NCBI RefSeq assembly: GCF_007993735.1
Contig: NZ_CP042453.1
Coordinates: 2,046,001-2,110,000 of the forward strand
Direction of reading: 5' to 3'
Length of the DNA stretch: 64,000 nucleotides
Origin: Arenimonas daejeonensis
Lineage (GTDB): Bacteria; Pseudomonadota; Gammaproteobacteria; Xanthomonadales; Xanthomonadaceae
A model generated the notes under the pieces. That model was not told the origin of the DNA. It worked only from the letters and a program-made list of their open reading frames with translations, and made no database searches. The position numbers and the translations under genes are program-made. Shown here in pieces: positions 29,794 through 41,230 of this stretch (position 1 is the stretch's first letter; every line of letters begins with the position of its first letter).

Positions 29794-29802
29794 TGATACA
29801 CT
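29794..29802 (+). promoter_or_regulatory. Candidate extended -10 promoter for fur
   Basis: TGATACACT provides a TG extension and a TACACT -10 about 50 bp before the fur ATG. No strong -35 is seen. Confidence 0.35.
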
Positions 29803-29851
29803 AAGGCCCGCGGCCGCCAGCCGGCCGAACGGACCGTATTCAGGAGAGATC

Positions 29852-30259
29852 ATGGAATCGCAGGACCTGCGCAAGGCCGGCCTCAAGGTCACGCATCCCC
29901 GCGTTCGCATCCTCGACGTGCTGGAGTCCTCCAGCCCGCGTCACCTGACCGCCGAGGACATCTACCGGCACCTGATGGACAAGGGCGACGACATCGGCCT
30001 TGCCACCGTTTACCGCGTGCTGACCCAGTTCGAAGCCGCCGGGCTCGTGCTCAAGCACAACTTCGAGGGCGGCCAGGCGGTGTACGAACTGGACCGCGGC
30101 GTGCACCACGACCACATGGTGGACGTGGAGACGGGCAAGGTGGTCGAGTTCACCAGCCCCGAGATCGAACGCCTGCAGACCGAGATCGCCGCCAAACACG
30201 GCTACGTGATCGAAGAGCACTCGCTGGTGCTCTACGTGCGCCCGAAAAAGAAGAAGTAA
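29852..30259 (+). CDS. fur: Ferric uptake regulator
   Basis: This 135-residue Fur represses iron-uptake genes with Fe(II). It has the winged-helix half (LKVTHPRVRILDVLESSSPRHLTAEDIYRHLMDKGDDIGLATVYRVL) and the metal/dimer half (GVHHDHMVDVETGKVVEF, KHGYVIEEHSLVLYV). It contains no cysteine, so the structural Cys4 zinc site of E. coli Fur is absent, which is usual for this lineage. AGGAGAG precedes ATG 29852. It is tail-to-tail with recN, with 1 bp between stops. Confidence 0.97.
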   Translation: MESQDLRKAGLKVTHPRVRILDVLESSSPRHLTAEDIYRHLMDKGDDIGLATVYRVLTQFEAAGLVLKHNFEGGQAVYELDRGVHHDHMVDVETGKVVEFTSPEIERLQTEIAAKHGYVIEEHSLVLYVRPKKKK

Positions 30260-30260
30260 C

Positions 30261-31935
30261 TCAGCCCGCCTGCGCGCGGACGAGCATCTGGCGGGCGTTG
30301 GCCCGCACTTCCTTCGTGATCTCGACGCCGCCCAGCATGCGGGCCAGTTCCTCGATCCGGGCCTTGTCGTCCAGCGGCGTGACCGCGCTGTGCGTGCTGT
30401 CGCCGGCAACCGCCTTGCTGACCTGGAAATGATGGTGGCCCTGGGCCGCGACCTGGGGCAGGTGGGTCACGCACAGCACCTGGCGCTCGGCGCCCAGGGC
30501 CCGCAGCTTCTGGCCAACGACCTCGGCCACGGCGCCGCCGATGCCGGTGTCCACTTCGTCGAACACCATGGTCGGTACCGCGTCCAGGCCCAGGGCCGCG
30601 ACCTCGATGGCCAGGCTGATGCGCGCCAGTTCGCCGCCCGAGGCGACCTTGCGCAGCGGCCGCGGCGGCTGGCCGGGGTTGGCCGAGACCTGGAATTCGC
30701 AGCGTTCGGCGCCCGACGGGGTCGGCCGGGTGGTGTCCAGCGGTTCCAGCAGCACGCTGAACACGCCGCCGCCCATGCCCAGTTCGGCCATCAGGGCGGC
30801 CACGGCCTGGCCCAGCTTGCCGGCCGCGGCGGCGCGGGAGTTCGACAGTTTCGCGGCCGCGGCGGCCCAGGCGGTCGCCGACTGCTGGCGCTCGCGGCCC
30901 AGGCGCTCGGCGCGGCCGCTGGCGTCGGCCAGGCCCTCGAGTTCGGCCTGCAGGGCGTCGCGGCGGCCGGCCAGGCCTTCGATCGGCAGGCGGTGCTTGC
31001 GGGCCAGTTCGTGCAGGCGGGACAGGCGGTCTTCCAACTGCTGCAGCCGGGCCGGGTCGAGGTCGAAGTCGTCGCGGATGCGTTCCAGGCCGGCGCTGGC
31101 CTCGGCCAGCTGGATGTCGGCGGACTCTAGCAGGGCGACCACTTCGGCCAGGCGCGGTTCGTCCGCGCTCAGGCGCGAGAGTTCGGCGCTGACCTGGTGC
31201 AGGGCGCGGGTCAGGGACAGGCCGTCTTCACCGGCCAGGCGGGCGAGGGCGGATTCGCAGCCCTGCAGCAGGCCGGCGGCATTGGCCTGGCGGCGGTGCG
31301 CGGACTGCAGCTGCTCCAGGTCGGCGGCGTCCAGGTTTTCGCGCGCCAGCTCGTCCACCCTGGTGCTGCAGCCAGGACACCCGTTCGCCGACATCGCCGG
31401 CGCGGGCCAGTTCGGCCAGCTCGCGTTCGACCTCGGCCCATCGGCGGGCGTGTTCGCGCACTTCGGCCAGCAGCACGTCGTGGCGGCCGAAGGCGTCGAG
31501 CAGGACCAGTTGCTGGCCGCGGTCGAGCAGGGCCTGGTGTTCGTGCTGGCCATGGATCTCGACCAGCAGGGCGCCCAGTTCGGACAACTGGCCAAGGGTG
31601 GCCGGGCGGCCATTGATCCAGGCGCGCGAGCCGCCGTCGGCACGGATCACCCGGCGCAGCTGGCAGTCGAGATCGTCGTCCATTTCGTTCTCGCGCAGCC
31701 AGGCCAGCGCGGCCGGCGCGTCGGCCAGGTCGAACTGGGCCGTGAGTTCGGCCCGTTCGGCGCCGTGGCGCACGATGCCGGCGTCGGCGCGGGCGCCGGT
31801 CAGCCACATCAGGGCGTCCACCAGCAGCGACTTTCCGGCGCCGGTTTCGCCCGAGACCACGGTCATGCCCGACCCGAAGGCCAGTTCGGCGGCGGAGACG
31901 ACGGCAAAATCCTTGAGGCTGAGCAGGCTGATCAT
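30261..31935 (-). CDS. recN: DNA repair protein RecN, one frameshift
   Basis: RecN is an SMC-like ATPase that acts at double-strand breaks. Walker A is GETGAGKS near the N-terminus, a long coiled coil follows, and the C-terminal part has KVASGGELARISLAIE (signature) and PTMVFDEVDTGIGG (Walker B). Start ATG 31935 gives MISLLSLKDFAVVSAAELAFGSGMTV. The frame breaks near 31358-31362 in a G-run, between SWLQHQ and VDELARENLDAADLEQL; one extra G best fits. The repaired length is about 558 residues. Confidence 0.93.
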
Positions 31936-32066
31936 GGGCCGGGCGATTCTGCCTGAAAGCGCCAAGGTTTCGCTGCCCCCACCGTGATGGACAGAGCAGC
32001 GCGCCGGTCCCGGACGTAGGACAATGCCGGCTTGCGCCGGCCCGTGCCCGGCCTTATCTATGGACC

Positions 32067-33116
32067 ATGGAACTCGACCTCGACCCGCGCGCCCGCCGCC
32101 TGCTGCGCACGCTCATCTCCCAGCACATCCGGGACGGTGAACCCGTGGGGTCGCGCACGCTGGCCCGCAGCTCGGGCCTGGACGTGAGCCCGGCGACCAT
32201 CCGCAACATCATGTCCGACCTCGAGGAGATCGGCCTGGTGGCGGCACCGCACGCTTCGGCCGGGCGCATCCCGACCGCCCAGGGTTATCGCGTGTTCGTG
32301 GACAGCCTGCTGCAGATGAAGCCGCTGCAGGAGGCCGACTTTTCCCGCCTGCGCGCCAACCTGCCGGTCGGCGCCGGCACCCAGGCCCTGCTGTCGAATA
32401 CCAGCGAACTGCTGTCGGCCATGAGCCAGTTCGTGGGCGTGGTCACCGTGCCCCAGCGCGGCCAGTTCGCCTTCCGGCACATCGACTTCGTGCCGCTGGA
32501 CGGCCAGCGGGTGCTGGTGATCCTGGTGTTCACCGACAACGAGGTCCAGAACCGCATCATCAGCCCGCGCCGCGCCTACACGCCCGCCGAGCTGGAGCAG
32601 ACCGCCAATTTCCTCAACAGCCATTTCGCCGGGCGTCCGCTGCACGAGATCCGCGCCACCCCTGGTGCGCGACCTGCGCGACACCCGCAGCGAGATGGAA
32701 AAGCTGCTGTCGGCCGCGGTCGAGCTGTCCGAACAGGCGCTGGGCGACCCGCCGGGCGCCAACGACGACATGCTGCTGGCCGGCCAGACCCGCCTGATGG
32801 GCGTGCAGGAACTGTCCGACCTGGACCGGCTGCGCGAGCTGTTCGAAGCCTTTTCCCGCAAGCGCGAGATCCTGCAGCTGCTCGAACGCACCATCCACGC
32901 CGGGGCGTGCGCGTGTTCATCGGCGAGGAAACCGGCCTGGCCCCGCTGGACGCCTGCACCGTGGTCACCGCGCCCTATGGCGCCAACGGCCGGGTGCTGG
33001 GCGTGCTGGGCGTGATCGGGCCGACCCGCATGGCCTACGACCGGGTGATCCCGATGGTCCAGGCCACGGCCGACCTGCTGGGCGCCGCCTTGAATCCCGA
33101 AACCCCGGCCCCATAA
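32067..33116 (+). CDS. hrcA: Heat-inducible transcription repressor HrcA, two compensating frameshifts
   Basis: HrcA represses chaperone operons by binding CIRCE. The N-terminal winged helix (RARRLLRTLISQHIRDGEPVGSRTLARSSGLDVSPATIRNIMSDLEEIGL) and C-terminal GAF-like part (VFIGEETGLAPLDACTVVTAPYG, GVIGPTRMAYDRVIPMV) are normal. Between about 32660 and 32903 the true frame is shifted: an extra C enters at the C-run near 32660 and a base is lost near 32903, so an uninterrupted reading hides about 80 scrambled residues. The real middle reads LVRDLRDTRSEMEKLLSAAVELSEQ to LERTIHAG. It is first in the heat-shock cluster. Confidence 0.92.
   Translation: MELDLDPRARRLLRTLISQHIRDGEPVGSRTLARSSGLDVSPATIRNIMSDLEEIGLVAAPHASAGRIPTAQGYRVFVDSLLQMKPLQEADFSRLRANLPVGAGTQALLSNTSELLSAMSQFVGVVTVPQRGQFAFRHIDFVPLDGQRVLVILVFTDNEVQNRIISPRRAYTPAELEQTANFLNSHFAGRPLHEIRATPGARPARHPQRDGKAAVGRGRAVRTGAGRPAGRQRRHAAGRPDPPDGRAGTVRPGPAARAVRSLFPQARDPAAARTHHPRRGVRVFIGEETGLAPLDACTVVTAPYGANGRVLGVLGVIGPTRMAYDRVIPMVQATADLLGAALNPETPAP
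33089..33114 (+). promoter_or_regulatory. Sigma-32 promoter for grpE, inside the hrcA 3' end
   Basis: CTTGAA (33089-33094), a 14-bp spacer and CCCCAT (33109-33114) match the heat-shock sigma factor consensus. It lies over the last hrcA codons, 48 bp before grpE. Confidence 0.75.
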
Positions 33117-33161
33117 GCCCCACCGACCCCCGCAGGACGCGGGGACGCACCGGAAAAACCC

Positions 33162-33683
33162 ATGCACAACGAAGACCCCATCCCGGGCGCCCAGGCGTCC
33201 GCCGACGACCTCGCCCCCGAAATCACGGGTGACCTCAGCGCCGAACTCGAGCAGCTGCGCACCGCCCTGGGCAGCCTGCGCGAAGAGGCGCTGCGCGAAC
33301 GCGCCGAACTCGACAACCAGCGCAAGCGCCTGGCCCGCGACGTCGACCAGGCCCGCCGCTTCGCCAACGAGAAGCTGCTGTCGCAGCTGCTGCCCGTGCT
33401 CGACAGCCTGGACGCCGGCCTGGCCGCCGCCGGGGCCGAGACCGGCCCGCTCAAGGACGGCCTGGAACTGACCCTGCGCCAGCTGCTGAAGGTCGGCGAA
33501 GACAACGGCCTGCGCCAGATACACCCACTGGGCGAGGACTTCGACCCGGCCTGGCACCAGGCCGTCAGCCAGATCGCCGCCCCCGACGCCGCGCCCAACA
33601 CCGTGGTCCAGGTGTTCCAGAAGGGCTACGTGCTCAACGACCGGCTGCTGCGGCCCGCGCTGGTGGTGGTCGCCGCCGGTTGA
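33162..33683 (+). CDS. grpE: Nucleotide exchange factor GrpE
   Basis: GrpE releases ADP from DnaK. The 173-residue protein has an N-terminal coiled coil ([49 protein letters not shown] written over residues 25-72) and the C-terminal beta-wing with [22 protein letters not shown] and [18 protein letters not shown]. The frame is intact. It has its own sigma-32 promoter upstream. Confidence 0.96.
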   Translation: MHNEDPIPGAQASADDLAPEITGDLSAELEQLRTALGSLREEALRERAELDNQRKRLARDVDQARRFANEKLLSQLLPVLDSLDAGLAAAGAETGPLKDGLELTLRQLLKVGEDNGLRQIHPLGEDFDPAWHQAVSQIAAPDAAPNTVVQVFQKGYVLNDRLLRPALVVVAAG

Positions 33684-33726
33684 CCGGCCGGGCCGGAACC
33701 CCGGCCCACAGGGCGCCACGCAAGCC

Positions 33727-33752
33727 CTTGAACGCAACACTGTGGCCCCCAT
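33727..33752 (+). promoter_or_regulatory. Sigma-32 promoter for dnaK
   Basis: CTTGAA (33727-33732), a 14-bp spacer and CCCCAT followed by TTT (33747-33752) match the heat-shock promoter consensus almost perfectly. It lies 63 bp before the dnaK ATG and has the same geometry as the grpE promoter. Confidence 0.85.
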
Positions 33753-33815
33753 TTTGAAACCAGCCGCGGCCCGCGCCGCCACCCAAAAATTCAAGAATCT
33801 CGAGGGAGTAACACC

Positions 33816-35738
<1,923 letters not shown>

Positions 35739-35746
35739 TGAGCAAA

Positions 35747-35824
35747 GCCCGTCCGCGCAACGTGCGGACGGGCAGGCTGCCCGCGTCGGGCCGGTGGATC
35801 CCGGTCGACGCGGGCGTTTTGTTG
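35747..35824 (+). terminator. Two stem-loops after dnaK, the second followed by a T-run
   Basis: A 10-bp stem (35747-35756 with 35764-35773) is followed by another 10-bp stem (35779-35788 with 35806-35815) and GTTTTGTTG. The second is a terminator-like structure that probably lowers dnaJ relative to dnaK expression. Confidence 0.7.
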
Positions 35825-35845
35825 TAGGGAAGACCGGAATCACCG

Positions 35846-36968
35846 ATGAGCAAGCGTGACTATTACGAAGTGTTGGGCGTGGCCCGCAACGCCTCCGAAG
35901 AGGAGCTGAAGAAGGCCTATCGTCGCGCCGCCCAGAAGCACCATCCCGACCGCAACCCCGGCGACCACGCCGCGGAAGCCAGCTTCAAGGAGGCCAAGGA
36001 GGCCTACGAAGTGCTGTCGGACGGCGGCAAACGCCGCATGTACGACCAGCACGGCCACGCCGCCTTCGAACACGGCATGGGCGGCGGCAACGGCGGCGCC
36101 GGCTTCGGCGACGTCAACGACATCTTCGGCGACATCTTCGGCGACATCTTCGGCGGCGGCCGCCAGCGTGGCCCGCGCCGCGGCGCCGACCTGCGCTATG
36201 TGGTCGAGCTCGACCTGGAAGAGGCCGTGTTCGGTGTCGAGAAGCGCATCGACGTGCCGACCCTGGTGGCCTGCAAGCCCTGCAGCGGCAGCGGCGCCGA
36301 GGACGGCAAGGTCGAGACCTGCAAGACCTGCGCTGGCCGCGGCCAGGTGCGCATGCAGCGCGGCATCTTCGCCGTGCAGCAGGCCTGCCCGGCCTGCGGC
36401 GGCCGCGGCCAGACCATCGCCAAACCCTGCAAGTCCTGCCACGGCAACGGCCGGGTCGAGGAAGAGAAAGTGCTGCAGGTGAAGATCCCCGCCGGCGTCG
36501 ACAACGGCGACCGCATCCGCCTGTCGGGCGAAGGCGAGGCCGGTCCCCGGGCGCACCCGCAGGCGACCTGTACGTGGAAGTGAGCGTGCGCGAACACGCG
36601 GTGTTCCAGCGCGACGGCAACGACCTGTACTGCGAAGTGCCCGTGCGCTTCTCGCAGGCGGCGCTGGGCGCCGACATCATCGTGCCCACGCTCGGCGGCG
36701 AGGCCCTGATCAAGGTGCCGCTGGAAACCCAGACCGGAAAGCTGTTCCGGTTGCGCGGCAAGGGCGTGAAGTCCGTGCGCGCGCACGCGCCGGGCGACCT
36801 GCTGTGCCGGGTGGTCGTGGAGACGCCGGTCAACCTGACGGCGCGCCAGCGCGAACTGCTGAAGGACTTCGAGGCGACCTTCGACGGCGAACACGGCGCC
36901 CGGCATTCGCCGCGCTCCAGCGGATTATGGACAGCGTCAAGGCGTTCTGGGACCGGATGACGTCCTGA
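35846..36968 (+). CDS. dnaJ: Chaperone protein DnaJ (Hsp40), two frameshifts
   Basis: DnaJ delivers clients to DnaK and stimulates its ATPase. The J-domain ([34 protein letters not shown], with HPD), the Gly/Phe-rich region, four CxxCxGxG-type zinc repeats ([32 protein letters not shown]) and the C-terminal domain are all present. One G is missing near 36550 (EAGPR then [16 protein letters not shown]) and one base near 36917 (HSPRS then [16 protein letters not shown]). Repaired, it has about 374 residues and ends at 36968. Confidence 0.95.
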
Positions 36969-36993
36969 ACGGGCGGCACCCACGGCACAAACG

Positions 36994-37021
36994 AAACGCC
37001 CGGCCTGCGCCGGGCGTTTTT
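36994..37021 (+). terminator. Rho-independent terminator of dnaJ
   Basis: An 11-bp stem AAACGCCCGGC / GCCGGGCGTTT around CTGC runs into a T-tract. It also faces the convergent protease gene. Confidence 0.85.
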
Positions 37022-37040
37022 CATTCAAGGCTTCGCCGGA

Positions 37041-37883
37041 TCACTTCGGCTTGTACAGCCGGCCCGGTGCCGGCGCCGTGGCATAGGCGTCGAGCTTCAC
37101 GCCGACCGTCGCCTCCAGCCGCTCGATCCGGCTCGCCGGCGTCGGGTGGGTGGAGAACAGCAGCGCCATCGACTTGTCCTGCGCGCTGGCGCCGTCCAGC
37201 GTCTGCAGCACGCCGGCCAGGGCGAAGGGGTTGTAGCCCGCGCGCGCGGCGATGACCATGCCGCGCTGGTCGGCCTGGTATTCGTCGTTCTTGTCCAGGC
37301 CGCGCACCAGCACCTGGGTGCCGACCTTGAAGGCCTTGTCGCCGAAACGACGGACCAGTTCGTTGTCGCTCTGGCCGGCCACTTCACCCGCCACGTCGGT
37401 CGCGAACTCGCGGCCCATCTCCTTCTTGATCGCCTTCACCTGGTGTTTTTCCACCACGTGGGCGATCTCATGGCCCAGCACGCCGGCCAGCTCGCCTTCG
37501 TCGCGCAGGCGTTCGTACAGGCCACGGGTGATCAGGATGGTGCCGCCCGGCATCGCGAAGGCGTTGACGTCGGTGCTGTCCACCACGCCGAAACGCCAGG
37601 GCAGGTCGGGGCGTTCGGTCTGCATCGCCAGCCACAGGCCAACCTGGTTGACGTAACGCTGCAGGCCCTCGTCGCGCACCAGCGGCGCGGCGCCGAGCAC
37701 GTTCGCGGCAATGCCGCGGCCGAGCTCGATCTCTTCTTCCTGGGTGATTTCCTGGCTGGCGTCGGCGGCCTTCTTGCCGAACTTGAGCAGGTTCTCGGCG
37801 TCGCCCAACCGGCCGAAGGCGCCGGCGGGCGCGGCCAGAGCGAAGGCCAGTGCGGCGATCAGCAGTTTGCGGGTCGTCTTCAT
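37041..37883 (-). CDS. Exported M48-family zinc metalloprotease
   Basis: This 280-residue periplasmic protease has a signal peptide (1-22, AALAFALAAPAGA), the zinc motif HEIAH and the third ligand in NDEYQADQRG, as in LoiP/BepA-type M48 enzymes that police outer-membrane proteins. Unlike BepA it lacks a TPR tail. It starts at 37883, overlapping the TGA of the SH3 gene upstream (TGATG), so the two are translationally coupled. Confidence 0.9.
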   Translation of the reverse strand: MKTTRKLLIAALAFALAAPAGAFGRLGDAENLLKFGKKAADASQEITQEEEIELGRGIAANVLGAAPLVRDEGLQRYVNQVGLWLAMQTERPDLPWRFGVVDSTDVNAFAMPGGTILITRGLYERLRDEGELAGVLGHEIAHVVEKHQVKAIKKEMGREFATDVAGEVAGQSDNELVRRFGDKAFKVGTQVLVRGLDKNDEYQADQRGMVIAARAGYNPFALAGVLQTLDGASAQDKSMALLFSTHPTPASRIERLEATVGVKLDAYATAPAPGRLYKPK

Positions 37884-38418
37884 CAGCGGCTCCCCGGTTG
37901 CGCTTGCCTTCTTCGAGGTAGGCCACCTTCTGGCTGTTCAGCGGCACCTGGGCGGCGAACTGCCGCGCCTGGTCGCTGCTGGCGGCGTAACTGTCGAGCA
38001 GCTGCAGGTCGGCGGTGTTGGCCGAGGCGCTCATCAGCTGGTCGCCCGACAGCCCCTTCACGCCGGTGGCGACCGCGGTGCCGCTGGAACCGGTGCGGAA
38101 GGCCGCGACCAGCGAATTGCCGCCGTCATTGCCGGGCAGGCCCGAGCCGGTGCGCAGGTTGAGGATGCGCGCCCAGCCGGCCACGCCGCCGGAAGTGGTG
38201 ACGCCGGCCCAGGCACCCTGGCGGGCGGTGATCTCGACGGTCTCCTTCGCGGCCAGTTTGGCCAGCACCTCGGCCGAGCCCAGCGGCTCGTTGCGGACCT
38301 CGGTGGCCTTGAGCACGGTGCCGGTCTCGGCGAAGACGGCGCCGCCCGCGAGCGCGGCGGCGAGCGCCAGCACGAGCACGTGCCGGCGGGTGAAGCGGGG
38401 TGGGCGGGAATGGCGCAT
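37883..38418 (-). CDS. Exported SH3-domain protein, C-terminal frameshift
   Basis: This is an exported protein of about 178 residues. A basic N-terminus and hydrophobic segment (HVLVLALAAALAGGAVFA) are followed by a bacterial SH3 domain (TVLKATEVRNEPLGSAEVLAKLAAKETVEI, WAGVTTSGGVAGWARILNLRTG). The ATG 38418 has AGGAGG upstream. Near 37905 one base is missing; repair makes the gene end at TGA 37885-37883, abutting the protease start, whereas the unrepaired frame runs on over the protease gene. It probably works at the cell wall or with the protease (inference). Confidence 0.75.
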
Positions 38419-38435
38419 CTCGGGTTCCTCCTGGA

Positions 38436-40268
38436 TCACGAAACGGGTTGGAGCATGGGTTCGTACAGGTCCACGGGCTGTTCGCGGCCCTTGACGTGGA
38501 ACTGGCCGCGGTGGACGAAGCGGAAGCGGCCGGTTTCGCCGCAGGCGGCACGGGTCGCGTCCGAGACCAGCACCCGGGCCACGCCCTTGGTGGTGCCTTC
38601 GATGCGGCTGGCCAGGTTCACGGTATCGCCGATGGCGGTGTACTCCATCCGCGAGTCGCTGCCAAGGAAACCGACCACGGCCGGCCCGGTGTGCACGCCG
38701 ATGCCGACGTCGAAATCGCCCAGGCCCTCGCCGCGGGCGGCGAGCTCACGCTTGAAGTCGTCCAGCGCCAGGGTCATCTCAATCGCCGCCGCGACTGCCT
38801 GCTGCGCATGCGCCGGGGTGTCGGTGGGCGCGTTCCAGAAGGCCATGATCGCGTCACCGATGAACTTGTCCAGCGTGCCGCCGTTGCGGAAGATCACGTC
38901 CACCTGGCGGCTGAAGTAGCGGTTGAGCAGGTCCACCACCGCTTCCGGCGTGCGGGTTTCCGAAAGAGTGGTGAAGCCGCGGATGTCGGAGAACAGGATC
39001 GAGATCTCGCGCGCCTCGGGCTTGCGGTCGCGGCTGAGTTCGCCGGTCTCGACCAGGGTCTGCACCACGCGCGGGTCGAGGAAACGCCCGAAGATGCCGA
39101 TGGTGGCCTCGCGTTCGCGCCGTTCCTGCCGGTGCGCTTCGATCGTCAGCAGGCCGAAGCCCAGCCAGGCCAGCATCAGCGCGGCGCCGACCGGTGCATG
39201 CAGGTTGTAGTCGTAGGCGCCATACGCGCCGGCCACGCAGGCCAGGCTGATGGCCGCCAGCCACAGGCCGATCACCAGCGGGCTGCGTTTGCGGCGCAGG
39301 AATCCCGCCACCAGGCCGGCCACCAGCAGTGCCAGCAACGGCCAGCGCAGGTGCAGGTCGCGCAGCCAGTCGCCGGCGCGCAGGTTGGCCAGCGCGGTGG
39401 TCAGCACGTGCACGCCCGGCGTCAGCGCCGCCAGTGGGGTGGGGCGCAGGTCGTTCAGGCCGGGCGCGGTGGCGCCGACGATCACGATCTTGCCGGCCAG
39501 CGTGGGCGCGATCTTCGGCTCGGCCTGGCCCAGGTCGTCCAGCAGGTCGCCGTAGGGAATGGTGCGGGGTTCGCGGCCGAACCATTTCAGGCGCACGCGC
39601 TCCTGTTCCGGCAGGGTGCCGCCGGTATGGCGCGCGATGTTGGCGGACAGGCCGGGAAGGCGCCAGCCGTCGACGTCATGCCACAGCCGCGCATGCCGGC
39701 CGGTGCCGTCGGCATCGGCCTCGAAGTTGATCAGGCCGCCCTGCCAGCTCGCCATGTCCAGCACCAGCGGCACCAGCAGCGGCACTGCGGCATCGTCGGC
39801 GGCTGCCGGGCCACGTTCGGCGCCGAAACTCGCGGGCAGCAGCTTGAGCGGGACTGGATTGCCGTCGGGCATGCGCAGGGAAGGGAAGAAGAGATTGTCC
39901 TGGCCCTTGGCGATCTCGCGGAACACCGCGTCGCTGTCGGGACGAAAGGCATCGGCCTCGTTGAACAGAACGTCGAAGGCCACCGCGCTCGGCCGCCAGC
40001 GCGCCAGTCCGTCGATCAGTTCGCCGTGGATCGCGCGCGGCCAGGGCCAGGAGCCCGCGATCTGATTCAGGTCTTCCAGGCTCTTCTGGTCGATCGCCAC
40101 CACGACGATGTCGTCCGGTGGCGTGCGCGATTGCGCGTGCCGCGCCAGCATCACGTCGGCCAGCGCGTCGTCGGCGCGGTCGAGATAACCCGAAATCTGC
40201 AGGGCCAGCGCCACCAGCGCCAGGGCCAGCAGCGGAAGTCGGACCGGGGTGCGGGTCTTGTTGGCCAT
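38436..40268 (-). CDS. CHASE2-domain class III adenylate cyclase
   Basis: The 610-residue protein has an N-terminal membrane helix, an extracytoplasmic CHASE2 sensor (DIVVVAIDQKSLEDLN, WPWPRAIHGELIDGL, AVAFDVLFNEAD), three membrane helices near 330-400 and a C-terminal catalytic domain. Metal-binding Asp residues are in FSDIRGFT and GDAIMAFW. The Lys in LDKFIGD and Asp in YTAIGDTVNLASRIE indicate ATP rather than GTP specificity. It heads a leftward operon with the SH3 protein and M48 protease, 17 bp ahead of the former. Confidence 0.88.
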   Translation of the reverse strand: MANKTRTPVRLPLLALALVALALQISGYLDRADDALADVMLARHAQSRTPPDDIVVVAIDQKSLEDLNQIAGSWPWPRAIHGELIDGLARWRPSAVAFDVLFNEADAFRPDSDAVFREIAKGQDNLFFPSLRMPDGNPVPLKLLPASFGAERGPAAADDAAVPLLVPLVLDMASWQGGLINFEADADGTGRHARLWHDVDGWRLPGLSANIARHTGGTLPEQERVRLKWFGREPRTIPYGDLLDDLGQAEPKIAPTLAGKIVIVGATAPGLNDLRPTPLAALTPGVHVLTTALANLRAGDWLRDLHLRWPLLALLVAGLVAGFLRRKRSPLVIGLWLAAISLACVAGAYGAYDYNLHAPVGAALMLAWLGFGLLTIEAHRQERREREATIGIFGRFLDPRVVQTLVETGELSRDRKPEAREISILFSDIRGFTTLSETRTPEAVVDLLNRYFSRQVDVIFRNGGTLDKFIGDAIMAFWNAPTDTPAHAQQAVAAAIEMTLALDDFKRELAARGEGLGDFDVGIGVHTGPAVVGFLGSDSRMEYTAIGDTVNLASRIEGTTKGVARVLVSDATRAACGETGRFRFVHRGQFHVKGREQPVDLYEPMLQPVS

Positions 40269-40348
40269 GCAGCTCCTGGCGGCGGGACGGCGTCGGCCGG
40301 AGTCTAGCGGTTTGCCAGCGCGGGGCGGTTTCCGCTAGCGTCCGGGCG

Positions 40349-41082
40349 ATGAATCAGCACGCGATCCCCGACTGCTCATCCACGGTGCCAGCGGCCGCAT
40401 GGGCCGTGCCCTGCTGCGCCTGGCCGCCGACCGTTCCGACCTGGTGGTGGTGGCTGCCGTGAGCTCCCGTGGCGACTCCCTGGCCGAAGCCGGGGCGGTG
40501 CCCGTGCTGCCGGCGACGCGCCTGGCCGAGGTGCCGGCGTTCGATGTCGCGGTGGATTTCAGCCTGCCCGGGGCCTTCGACCCGCTTCTGGCGCTGTGCC
40601 TGGCGCGTGGCGTGGCCCTGGTCAGCGGCACCACCGGGCTGGCGCCGGCCCAGACCGCGGCGCTGGACGCGGCCGCCGCCCGGATCCCGGTGCTCTGGGC
40701 CCCGAATTTCAGCGCCGGGGTCGCCGTGCTGGCCGAACTGGTGCGCCAGGCCGCCACGGCCCTGCCGGGCTGGGACGCCGACGTGGTCGAAGCCCACCAC
40801 ATCCACAAGAAGGACGCGCCTTCGGGCACGGCCCTGCACCTGGGGGCTGCCGTCGAGGCCGGAAAGGGCCAGGCACCGCATTACGCCAGCCTGCGCGCGG
40901 GCGACATCGTCGGCGAACACACCGTGCAGCTCAGCGGCCCGGGCGAGCGCCTGGAGCTGGTGCACCGCGCCACGAACCGCGACATTTTCGCCCGCGGCGC
41001 GCTGGAAGCCGCGCTGCGGCTGGCCGGGCGCGCCCCGGGCCGTTACGACTTTGGTGCCCTGCTGCTGGGGAAGGCCGGCTGA
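40349..41082 (+). CDS. dapB: 4-Hydroxy-tetrahydrodipicolinate reductase, N-terminal frameshift
   Basis: DapB reduces HTPA in lysine/DAP synthesis. The nucleotide-binding loop HGASGRMGRALLR, the GTTGL segment and the catalytic EAHHIHKKDAPSGTAL are present. The start ATG 40349 leads into MNQHAIP, then one C missing from the run 40366-40369 breaks the frame before RLLIHGASGRMG. The first in-frame ATG after the break lies inside the Rossmann loop and is not a credible start. The repaired length is about 244 residues. Confidence 0.93.
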
Positions 41083-41102
41083 GTCCGGCTTCAAGCGCGG
41101 CG

Positions 41103-41132
41103 TTTCCCTTTTCCTCCCCTTGCCGCTAAAAT
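41103..41132 (+). promoter_or_regulatory. Candidate promoter for carA
   Basis: A -10 TAAAAT (41127-41132) lies 18 bp after a weak TTTCCC. It would give a leader of about 95 nt before the carA start. Confidence 0.35.
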
Positions 41133-41159
41133 TCCGGCTCGCCTGAACCCCCTCCCGTA

Positions 41160-41230
41160 CGGACACGGTTTCGACCTGTCCGCGGGTGCTCGCACACCCA
41201 GCGAACCGGGTTCCCCCATCGCAAGGCGAT
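41160..41230 (+). promoter_or_regulatory. Structured leader of carA with serial stem-loops
   Basis: Four small palindromes follow one another: CGGACA/TGTCCG (41160-41182), GGGTG/CACCC (41184-41199... pairing 41184-41188 with 41195-41199), GAACC/GGTTC (41203-41213) and ATCGC/GCGAT (41218-41230). The last runs into TTTT and holds the AAGG ribosome site in its loop, right before the GTG start. The arrangement suggests leader-mediated control of carAB; the ligand or mechanism is unknown. Confidence 0.5.

Noticed and set aside
31936..32066. CIRCE operator ahead of hrcA
   Set aside because: No TTAGCACTC-N9-GAGTGCTAA or close variant is present in the interval.
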